Shown: piece after piece, positions 57,546-64,000 of the stretch | Layout of the letters: the number at the start of each line of letters is the position of its first letter | Position numbering within the stretch: position 1 is the stretch's first letter | DNA from: Amphritea opalescens | GTDB lineage: Bacteria > Pseudomonadota > Gammaproteobacteria > Pseudomonadales > Balneatricaceae | Assembly: GCF_003957515.1 (NCBI RefSeq) | Contig: NZ_RQXW01000006.1 | Span: 1-64,000 of the forward strand | Direction of reading: 5' to 3' | DNA: 64,000 nucleotides | Notes under the pieces: model-generated | What the model saw: only the letters and a program-made list of their open reading frames with translations | Databases searched by the model: none | Told to the model about the DNA's origin: nothing | Position numbers and translations under genes: made by a program

Positions 57546-57858
57546 AGTCGATTAGCTTCCTTCCCGTGACACTGATCTCTTGCAACACGCCTGCATTACG
57601 AACTAACCATAACTAAAAAATAGACAAGTGAAAACAATAACATAGTGAATAGCTAGAAAAACACACCAACTATTGATGGATAGCACATAAACGGCTCCAT
57701 CAGCCCCGAGAAAGGCCGCTGCCAGCCAACAGTAAACCCTTAACAAGCCCCATGATTTGCGGCTATTTTGAGTAGCAGAGAACTCGAGTAGCAGCGAAAT
57801 TCGATAGCATCATACTCACCCATGACTAACACCGTACAAACGGCGTATGACAACTACA
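57546..57858. other. Gap without a recognisable gene
   Basis: Promoter side of the diguanylate cyclase; no other signal seen. Confidence 0.5.
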
Positions 57859-58278
57859 TCACCGCTGCGAGTAACCCGGCGCATCTCTCAATAAATCCTT
57901 GTGGCTGGCGGTATAATCAGCATAAAACGCCAGTGGCTGCTGGCTGTCCAAGGTTGCCAGTACTTCTTTATACCATGCCACATAGTCCGAATTTAAACGG
58001 CTTTCTCCGGGCTTCCTCAATCGATAAAATTCGATGAAATTATCACAAAGCTCTTCTATCGAAGCGGTATCCTCACTCCATTCAACCTGTCCTTCGGTCT
58101 GAACACTGTCTTGCACAATAATATTATCATTTGGCCAGCGACCGTTGTCTAAGTGCCCGATACAATACTGCCAATACATACCGCTAGCCGACATCCCTGA
58201 GTAGATATAAATATCGGCATAACCTTTTTCATGAAGCAAGCCAATCATATTAGCTATTTTATCGTACACAACATCCAT
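57859..58278 (-). CDS. Hypothetical protein
   Basis: 139 residues, acidic, Tyr/Trp-rich (IYIYSGMSASGMYWQYCIGHLD, SRLNSDYVAWYKEVLATLDS). No signal peptide or TM helix. Composition and secondary structure suggest a small globular cytoplasmic protein; I recognise no family. Confidence 0.55.
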   Translation of the reverse strand: MDVVYDKIANMIGLLHEKGYADIYIYSGMSASGMYWQYCIGHLDNGRWPNDNIIVQDSVQTEGQVEWSEDTASIEELCDNFIEFYRLRKPGESRLNSDYVAWYKEVLATLDSQQPLAFYADYTASHKDLLRDAPGYSQR

Positions 58279-58723
58279 GACTAAAACTCCCTATCCAATA
58301 TCAACCGCTTTGACGCACCAGTTTTGACACACCAGTATAGAACATAAAATAAAGCCGTGATTTGATTAAACTCAACCAATCTCTAGGCGAAAAAACCAGT
58401 CTTGGGCAGATCACTGCTCACCTAGCGCGTTGACGCCTTCGCTGTTATACCAAGCCTAACACCCCCCAAAAAACCACCCCACAACAACCGATTAACACTC
58501 ACACTTGGTCCAGAGCAGCAGAACTGCCCCAGAGCCCCGATTAACGTCCGCCAGGCAACCCCCATCATGACGGTGAAGGGATGATCATGCACAAAAATAG
58601 TTCAAAAAATAAACAATTCTGTTACAGGTTATTCGATGTCAACATGCTAAACTAAGCACTCTACGGAACCTGCCAACAACACTATGCTGAACAGCTCTCC
58701 GTTTTTAACTGATAAAAGAGCCC
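58279..58723. other. Gap without a recognisable gene
   Basis: Divergent promoter region between the hypothetical gene and the SHOCT gene. CACCAGT is repeated near 58317-58334; nothing else. Confidence 0.5.
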
Positions 58724-59542
58724 ATGATGCAAAACTTAACAGCCGACGGACAACAACTCGTCAACAACCTAAGCCAGAAATATAACCTTAGCTATGATGC
58801 CGTTGTGCATATGCTAATCGCCGTTAATAACGGCTCTGGTACGATGGCACAATTTAATTGCCCAGAACTCGGCGGCAGCGGTCAGTGGATGCGTGGCGGC
58901 ATGACCATGGTTGGCGATATGTTCAACAACGGCCTAAAAAACACCGTAGACAACCTATGTAACGAGCTAGCCAACGGCCTAGCCAACCTACAAATCTTTG
59001 TCCCTATTCCACAAGGCACACCCGGCAGTAACCAGTGGTGGCCCGTCGGTTTAGGCCAACCGTTTAGCAGTGGCGCACAAAACAATATTCGCTATGCGGT
59101 CTTTCCAAACCGTTTAGCCGTAGAACTGAATGGCCAAGTAACGGTGTATAACACTCTAGACAACAATATTAGCGGTGTTAGCCAACAACAGGGTGGCGAC
59201 ACATCCCTCACCTTTAGTAGCCAATACGGCACCATTGCCGTCAATAGCCTACCTATAGTGTCAGGCCCAGGCATCGCTCCAGCACCACAGCGTAATTTTG
59301 CCCAGCCTGCGCAAAACACGAACACTCAAAGCAACAATGCGCCGAACAATAATATTCCGGCCAACGATGCTCCGGCACCCATCAACCCGCCACAGGCCAG
59401 CAACCCCGTCAATACACCTAATACGGCATCGATTGATGAGACCCTGCAGGTCATCGAAAAATTAGCGAAATTGAAAGATGCGGGCGCTATCTCTGAAAAC
59501 GAATACAACGCGAAAAAAACAGAGCTGCTGAGTCGTATCTAA
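58724..59542 (+). CDS. SHOCT-domain protein
   Basis: 272 residues. The C-terminal 35 residues (DETLQVIEKLAKLKDAGAISENEYNAKKTELLSRI) form a SHOCT domain, a short helical hairpin used for oligomerisation. Before it is a Pro/Asn-rich linker (residues about 195-235), and the N-terminal part is Gly/Asn-rich with a GMTMVGDMFNNGLKNTVDNLC helix. No enzyme motif. It is followed by a strong terminator and then the REP-like array. Confidence 0.75.
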   Translation: MMQNLTADGQQLVNNLSQKYNLSYDAVVHMLIAVNNGSGTMAQFNCPELGGSGQWMRGGMTMVGDMFNNGLKNTVDNLCNELANGLANLQIFVPIPQGTPGSNQWWPVGLGQPFSSGAQNNIRYAVFPNRLAVELNGQVTVYNTLDNNISGVSQQQGGDTSLTFSSQYGTIAVNSLPIVSGPGIAPAPQRNFAQPAQNTNTQSNNAPNNNIPANDAPAPINPPQASNPVNTPNTASIDETLQVIEKLAKLKDAGAISENEYNAKKTELLSRI

Positions 59543-59586
59543 TGATCTCGTCAGTCACCTAAGATGAGATAAGCCAGAGCGTCACC

Positions 59587-59621
59587 ATCCCCACCCCTTT
59601 GTAAGGCGTGGGGATTTTTTT
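59587..59621 (+). terminator. Intrinsic terminator
   Basis: ATCCCCAC at 59587 pairs with GTGGGGAT at 59608 followed by T7. Ends the SHOCT gene. Confidence 0.9.
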
Positions 59622-60267
59622 GGCCTGTAGGAGCTGCCTCTGGCAGCGATAAGACTACGCACTGCAACAATCAGCGGACTGAACCCTGTGGGAGCTGCCT
59701 CTGGCTGCGATAAGACTATGTACTGCAATAATTAGCCGACTTAACCCTGTGGAAGCTGCCTCTGGCTGCGATAAGGCATATCACTGCAATAATTAGCGAC
59801 CTTAACCCTGTGGGAGCTGCCTCTGGCTGTGATAAGGCAATGCACTGTCATAATTAGCGGATTAACCCTTGTGGGAGCTGCCTCTGGCAGCGATAAAGCG
59901 ATGCACTGCCATAATTAGCGAACTTAATCCTTTGGGAGGAGCCTCTGGCTGCGATAAGGCAATGTACTGCCATAATTAGCGGACCGAACCCTGTGGAAGC
60001 TGCCTCTGGCAGCGATAGAGCGATGCACTGCCATAATTAACCGACTTAACCCTGTGGGAGCTGCCTCCGGCAGCGATAAGACTATGGACTGCCATAATTA
60101 GCAGACCGAACCCTGTGGGAGCTGCCTCTGCCAGCGATAAGGCTATGCACTCCAATAATTAACCGACTTAACCCTGTGGGAGTTGCCTTTGGCTGCGATA
60201 AAGCGATGCACTGCAATAATTAACCGACTTAACCCCGTGGGAGCTGCCTCCGGCAGCGATATCATCA
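59622..60267. repeat. Tandem array of 11 REP-like 61-bp units
   Basis: Ten complete units and a last partial one follow at exactly 61 bp. Each has GTGGGAGCTGCCTCTGGCAGCGATAA, split here as GTGGGAGCTGCC and GGCAGCGATAA around TCT, whose core is a perfect GCTGCC/GGCAGC stem in several units (GGCTGC in others), and then a TGCACTGCMATAATTAGC-like spacer. This resembles REP palindromes of gammaproteobacteria. Confidence 0.9.
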
Positions 60268-60390
60268 ACTGCCCCATTCGGCAGCCGCTTAACTTCATTA
60301 TCAATTAACTTAATTCACAGCCTCAGCAGTACGCACCGGTGACCTTAACGCACCCAAGCGGACGTAAGGGTATCTGTGTGACACCCATGG

Positions 60391-60759
60391 TTATACACCG
60401 GACTTGGCTTTTTGAATCAAAGCGGCCAAATCCGGCGGGGTTGGCATCGCCTTAAACGGACTAACATTCGCACCACCAGTATTGCCTGATGGGACCAGAC
60501 CAAATACTGTTTTCGTCGCGGCGCCCACAATGCGAAAAACCTGACCGAACACCTCTCGGAATGAGCGATTTCTAACAGCCCACACCAGCATCAAGATATG
60601 CACCTTAACGTGCCAATACGTTGATTCTTGTCCTATAACGTGCGCCCGCTCTAGATAAACAAATGCTTGCTGAGCATCACCGCCTGAACTTTCCCGTTTG
60701 GCGTTCGCCAGTTCTATCTCAACGTACGGAGCTATTTTTTGTGAAAAACCACGTCGCAT
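60391..60759 (-). CDS. DUF3703 family protein
   Basis: 122 residues. The pattern FVYLERAHVIGQESTYWHVKVHILMLVWAVRNRSFREVFGQVFRI and SGNTGGANVSPFKAMPTPPDL is the DUF3703 signature; one hydrophobic segment. Function unknown. It starts 20 bp after an attC-like core and its own stop codon lies within GTATAAC, so it behaves like a gene cassette. GAGGATG precedes the ATG. Confidence 0.8.
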   Translation of the reverse strand: MRRGFSQKIAPYVEIELANAKRESSGGDAQQAFVYLERAHVIGQESTYWHVKVHILMLVWAVRNRSFREVFGQVFRIVGAATKTVFGLVPSGNTGGANVSPFKAMPTPPDLAALIQKAKSGV

Positions 60760-60778
60760 AAAGTCATCCTCAGAGCAA

Positions 60779-60836
60779 GTATAACGTTCTAAACAGCCGC
60801 GCGTTTTTTTGCCTCGGCTACTTTGGCTTGTGATAC
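60779..60836 (-). other. attC-like recombination site 2
   Basis: On the minus strand the site runs GTATCAC ... GTTATAC over 58 nt. The outer 7-mers pair except for one base; inner AGCCG and CGGCT pair with one extra base on one side, and the loop is A-rich. This is the R-box/L-box/extrahelical-base plan of attC. It starts one base after the cyclase stop codon. Confidence 0.5.
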
Positions 60837-60837
60837 C

Positions 60838-62193
60838 CTACCTTATCATTACACCAATCCAGTCCCGAAATAGCATAGCGCCACTTGATTCGTAAACTTC
60901 GCATTTCATTGTATGTAAACCTCGATATAAGGTAGCCTCATCGAGATTTACTTTAGAGAATGGAGGTATTGATTTGTCATATTGGCTAACACATTTTTTC
61001 TGGATATATTTAACCACACCCATTTGTTCGATATCCCTTTCATCATCAGGAGTTGCTCTTCCATGATTAGTTTTTTTGAAAACTACTTTAAGAGGAAAAT
61101 TAAGTCTATTTGCCGTTCTAGCTGCAACTTCAAAAACTAGAGATATATTTGGCTCTAAAAACTTAGAAGCCGATATGTATTCACTCCGCTGCCCGTTAAT
61201 TATAGTGAAACATTTGAAGTCTATTTGGGAATGATTCTTTACAGTACCTCCAGTAATCTTTTCTCTAAAGCTTCGAGGAAGGGCTATAAATTCAAGACAC
61301 TTAGAATATGATAGCTGTCTCATGGCATAGTTTATAGGGACTCCATCTTTGTCGGTAAGATTAGGAGTGACTACCGGAAGGTTCTCTTGCACGCCATCTT
61401 TATTTCGAGCCTTAATTTGTGAGTACTTCTCTGGCCAATTAACAAAGTCCAACAGCCCTTGCCCAAGCATTGTTTGGTTTTTGCTAGCTAAACCTTGTAG
61501 CTTAGAAGCCATATCAACTGGCAATCCAGTTGCGGAAACCTCACCTACATTCTGATAACCAAAGCTACCCCAGAGCACTTCATTATCATCACCAAAATCA
61601 CAGCCTACTCTAAAACCAAAGTCTTTTGCGTCTAGACCTTGTCGCTCCATCCAGGGTTTAATACTTTCTTCTAAAATTGCTCTTAGGGTTATAGAACAAT
61701 TAATTGCGTCAGAAACAGCATCTTCTTTTTCTGTTGAACGCCCACCAAAGAATGCCATTACTGCATCACCCATTAATCGATGAACATGCCCATCAAAGGA
61801 TCTTATTATTTCAACACATGTTTGAATTACTGCATTTTTAAACTTAAAAACAAAATCCAAAGGGTATAGGAGTGAAAGTCTTGTCGAGCCCTTAATATCT
61901 ACAAATAGAGTGCAAGTATAGTGATTCTGTGTCGTAGCTGTACCCTCAAGAGCTATGAAATCAGGGTGAGTACCAATGGGAGAATCATTGATCCCAAATT
62001 TACCAAAATGAGGGCGAATTTGAGTTTGGAGGAGAAACTCCTCTTGGGGACCAGCTGGTAATGACTGCAACGAATCCATGACAGAATGAGCATCCATTGC
62101 TTCCAAAGAAGCTGATTTTTCGACGGCTACAGCAGTAGTCTGGCTATTTACAGAATCAAAAAAATCTTCAAACATTCTTTCAAAGTTAGCCAT
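60838..62193 (-). CDS. pycC: Pycsar-type nucleotide cyclase (PycC) with AGS-C-like C-terminus
   Basis: 451 residues. A class III cyclase domain spans about 92-255: metal Asp99 in LFVDIKGSTRLS and Asp143 in MGDAVMAFFGG. The usual transition-state Asn position reads Asp (GLPVDMASKL). The C-terminal part (320-451) ends in VFKKTNHGRA ... EATLYRGLHTMKCEVYES, the pattern of the AGS-C sensor domain fused to many immune cyclases. Pycsar cyclases make cUMP or cCMP upon phage infection. The effector gene precedes it by 3 bp. Confidence 0.85.
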   Translation of the reverse strand: MANFERMFEDFFDSVNSQTTAVAVEKSASLEAMDAHSVMDSLQSLPAGPQEEFLLQTQIRPHFGKFGINDSPIGTHPDFIALEGTATTQNHYTCTLFVDIKGSTRLSLLYPLDFVFKFKNAVIQTCVEIIRSFDGHVHRLMGDAVMAFFGGRSTEKEDAVSDAINCSITLRAILEESIKPWMERQGLDAKDFGFRVGCDFGDDNEVLWGSFGYQNVGEVSATGLPVDMASKLQGLASKNQTMLGQGLLDFVNWPEKYSQIKARNKDGVQENLPVVTPNLTDKDGVPINYAMRQLSYSKCLEFIALPRSFREKITGGTVKNHSQIDFKCFTIINGQRSEYISASKFLEPNISLVFEVAARTANRLNFPLKVVFKKTNHGRATPDDERDIEQMGVVKYIQKKCVSQYDKSIPPFSKVNLDEATLYRGLHTMKCEVYESSGAMLFRDWIGVMIR

Positions 62194-62196
62194 TTA

Positions 62197-62742
62197 TTAT
62201 TTCACCCCTTCAAATATTAAAAGCAGCAATGAAATTGCCAGCAAAGGAATAACTCCATAAATTATGATACCTGCAGCGATTTTTAAGATTCGAAATTTTT
62301 CATTAATTATTTCAGCAATGATAAATACCTGTTTAGACAAATCCTCTAGTAGCTGTTCAGTAGATGCTGCTTCTACTTTTTCCTGATAACCATCAATCCC
62401 ATTTTCGCACGTAGCAACATCGCCAAAAAAAATTAAATATTTATCACCATCATGCGTTTTAGTATTTGGAAAGACCGCTCTTAAAAGATTTATAGCAGCA
62501 GAGAGAGAAAGAATTATTGTCAAAGCAGAAAACAGTAGTGCTGAATAATATAAGTAGTTACATCCTAAATCTACAGGTTCAATAGACATAACTCGAATTG
62601 TAAGCCCTAACACAATCGCTCCAACAAAGGACATCATTAGCCCAACTTTAAAGTTTGTTGTTGCAATATAGTGATCATACCTTGTAATGACATCGAATAA
62701 GAAAGTAGTCTTATCCTTCAATTTTTCGTTTCCTTCGTCCAA
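62197..62742 (-). CDS. Pycsar membrane effector (PycTM-like, DUF5706)
   Basis: 181 residues with three predicted helices (about 33-49, 64-88, 156-177) and the Pycsar-effector pattern: FDVITRYDHYIATTNFKVGLMMSF, then KYLIFFGDVAT, then LLEDLSKQVFIIAEIINEKFRILK. Members of this family sense a cyclic pyrimidine nucleotide and damage the inner membrane. The start is TTG behind AGGAG. Order effector-cyclase, coupled by 3 bp. Confidence 0.85.
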   Translation of the reverse strand: MDEGNEKLKDKTTFLFDVITRYDHYIATTNFKVGLMMSFVGAIVLGLTIRVMSIEPVDLGCNYLYYSALLFSALTIILSLSAAINLLRAVFPNTKTHDGDKYLIFFGDVATCENGIDGYQEKVEAASTEQLLEDLSKQVFIIAEIINEKFRILKIAAGIIIYGVIPLLAISLLLLIFEGVK

Positions 62743-62773
62743 AGCCTTCTCCTATATTTCGGTTAACTCGGGG

Positions 62774-62837
62774 ATATAACAGGCGCAGCTTTGCTGCGTC
62801 CGGCGCCAGAGGCGCGTAGCTGATTGACTTGTTAAGT
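62774..62837 (-). other. attC-like recombination site 1
   Basis: Minus strand: ACTTAACAAGTCAATCAGC ... GTTATAT, 64 nt. The 5' half follows the common attC R''-L'' sequence (TAACAAGTCAATCA), and ACTTAAC fits RYYYAAC; the 3' core GTTATAT has one mismatch to GTTRRRY. Two GC-rich hairpins lie between. The TAA stop of the DUF4145 gene is inside the 5' core, as in cassettes. Confidence 0.55.
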
Positions 62838-63521
62838 GTTGCCACGCTGAGGGACACGCTTTTTTAGCTTTTCAGCTTTTTTCGAATGAACGTAGATTGT
62901 CTCTACTAAACTTTCTGTTATTTCAACTACAGTCAATACATCTTCAGCACTTGGATGAAATCCTCTATGGATCGCTGCATGACCGGCCTCCAAAATAGGT
63001 TCAACGATTTCTCGTTGTTTGCCAGATAGATAACCTGCTTGCTGAAAAGCCTCTAGGTTCTTTTTAAAAGTACCGTTGTCTGATACTTCTATAATCATCA
63101 AATGTTCAATTAACGCGCGAATACCCATTGCCGCTAGCCGACGTGAATCATTATGCAGTGCTGAATAGATTTCTTTGAGAAGCCCTCGAACATACTGCAT
63201 TTGCTCATTGGGAACAAGACCGCCAAGTTCTGATAGCCACTTAGGCTCCGCTCGGGAAATTGCAGGAGGGTAGTAGTTAATGTCGATTATTGGCCGCCCA
63301 TATTCATCGCATATTTCGGAGAACCAACTTGCATGCATAAGTTTTACGCTATCGCAGCCGCAACATTTAACCATATTGAATGTCTCACTTCCATGTATGG
63401 TATAACCATGATCGATCTCCTCATCCCATGGCTGATCTTCCTTATGCAACAGTATGTGGTTGGTTTCCCCGAGACACTTATTACACTGAGCTTTCAATTT
63501 GATTTCTTCCTTAGTTTCCAT
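62832..63521 (-). CDS. Zinc-ribbon DUF4145 protein
   Basis: About 229 residues. An N-terminal zinc ribbon (CNKC near 15-18, CCGC near 55-58) is followed by a DUF4145 domain (LKEIYSALHNDSRRLAAMGIRALIEHLMI, EAGHAAIHRGFHPS). DUF4145 is frequent in defence islands and restriction-associated proteins but has no assigned activity. I take the ATG at 63521; a GTG two codons earlier is possible. It is a cassette-like unit upstream of the Pycsar pair. Confidence 0.75.
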   Translation of the reverse strand: METKEEIKLKAQCNKCLGETNHILLHKEDQPWDEEIDHGYTIHGSETFNMVKCCGCDSVKLMHASWFSEICDEYGRPIIDINYYPPAISRAEPKWLSELGGLVPNEQMQYVRGLLKEIYSALHNDSRRLAAMGIRALIEHLMIIEVSDNGTFKKNLEAFQQAGYLSGKQREIVEPILEAGHAAIHRGFHPSAEDVLTVVEITESLVETIYVHSKKAEKLKKRVPQRGNT

Positions 63522-63537
63522 AGACACTCAACTGCTC

Positions 63538-63579
63538 ATTATAGTGCCATCTAGCGCTATATCCCCTAAGCACTATAAT
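63538..63579. repeat. Inverted repeat upstream of the DUF4145 gene
   Basis: ATTATAGTGC (63538-63547) and GCACTATAAT (63570-63579), perfect 10-bp arms, with TAGCGCTA in the spacer. It lies 16 bp before the start codon, so it may be an operator or promoter element. Confidence 0.55.
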
Positions 63580-63869
63580 TCTAGGAATACGACAATCCAA
63601 AGGACAACTACATCTTATATATCAGCAGGTTAAGAACATTCAAGAGAAGCACTTTACAGAAATATAGTGCCGTTCGAGGCTGCATCCCTGCCATAAACGT
63701 ACTTCAATCATAATAGCTAGATGCTGCTAAATCAAAGCATTAGCTCAATACTTTGTGTACTCAAGGGGAAAGGGATCCCTTGAATAAGGGTAATGACATA
63801 TCACGATGGCGCGTCTCATGCTTCGCCGACACCCGCATCTTTTTAGACCCCGCTGATTCTTCAATCGCC
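63580..63869. other. Gap without a recognisable gene
   Basis: No ORF or family seen. ATATAGTGCC near 63662 repeats part of the upstream inverted repeat; from about 63800 the sequence (CATGCTTCGCCGACACCC) resembles 37830-37850, leading to the repeat family. Confidence 0.4.
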
Positions 63870-63935
63870 CCTAGAAGGGGCTCCCACATAAAGGCGTTAA
63901 ACGCAAAAAGGCCGCTGAGATAGCGGCCTTTAGTT
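63870..63935. repeat. Short member of the GGGCTCCCACATA repeat family with terminator
   Basis: CCCCTAGAAGGGGCTCCCACATA followed by AAAGGCCGCT-GAGAT-AGCGGCCTTT (63907-63931), a strong symmetrical terminator. Related by layout to 22224 and 37907. Confidence 0.7.
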
Positions 63936-64000
63936 TTTAACTTGAATTGTTGTTATCAACCAAATATATCGTGCTTGTCACACTAATGAGTCACAAACTA

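Noticed and set aside
59622-60267. CRISPR array
   Set aside because: The spacers are as conserved as the repeats and the period is fixed at 61 bp; no cas genes. It is a tandem REP-like array.
60343-60396. Third attC site after DUF3703
   Set aside because: One core half fits, but no complementary inner boxes could be paired.

Overview
The window reads as chromosome of a marine, aerobic gammaproteobacterium, probably Oceanospirillaceae-like (Amphritea, Neptunomonas or Marinobacterium type). This rests on protein flavour (DUF938, DUF2058, ChaN, YceI/cytochrome b561, GAF-GGDEF), moderate GC, dense intrinsic terminators and GGGCTCCCACATA-type extragenic repeats. It is an inference; there is no rRNA or tRNA to anchor it. 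About half of the window is ordinary core or variable genes and half is accessory DNA littered with broken IS5- and IS3-family elements.

Layout. 1-7.6 kb: a dehalogenation/stress segment (metallo-hydrolase-like protein, a broken HLD-II haloalkane dehalogenase, AlkD-like repair protein, two SDRs, an intact HLD-I haloalkane dehalogenase, a small membrane protein, a divergent TetR with three matching operators). It is bracketed by two same-orientation copies of a decayed IS5 element, the second fused to an IS3 end. 7.7-13.9 kb: AhpD-like and FrnE-like redox genes with a divergent LysR, SUKH protein, peroxiredoxin, and an azlCD exporter operon led by a MarR-GNAT fusion. 14-15.4 kb: relics, including an IS5 N-terminus and the tail of an EAL phosphodiesterase. 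15.6-22.1 kb: a copper-resistance island (copA-copB, a Met/His-rich protein, two cytochromes c, divergent copRS) with a striking palindrome between copA and copR.

22.2-30.7 kb: creatinine catabolism. Creatinase, a BCCT transporter and creatininase are followed by an ACT-domain protein resembling GcvR and an MFS carrier, with LysR and GlxA-type AraC regulators nearby. The expected route is creatinine to creatine to sarcosine plus urea, then glycine. 32.4-36.2 kb: a three-subunit, Tat/Sec-exported GMC dehydrogenase of the gluconate-2-dehydrogenase type. 36.8-38.5 kb: an IS5 shell whose ends survive but whose middle carries an unrelated ORF, then a long repeat shared with 22.2 kb and a 41-residue membrane protein.

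39-59.5 kb is mostly housekeeping and accessory metabolism: ChaN, PpiC, LysR/LysE, flavodoxin, cytochrome b561/YceI, thioesterase, LOG, DUF2058, cold-shock protein, DUF938, two divergent Bcr/CflA-type exporters, succinate:CoA transferase, a GAF-GGDEF cyclase and a SHOCT protein. The SHOCT gene is followed by an 11-copy tandem array of a 61-bp palindromic (REP-like) unit.

60.3-63.5 kb is the most interesting part: a Pycsar-type anti-phage pair (nucleotide cyclase with an AGS-C-like C-terminus plus a three-helix Pycsar membrane effector). It lies between two attC-like sites, with a zinc-ribbon DUF4145 gene on one side and a DUF3703 gene on the other, all on the minus strand. Short spacers and a stop codon inside the attC-like core make this look like an integron cassette array without an integrase in view.
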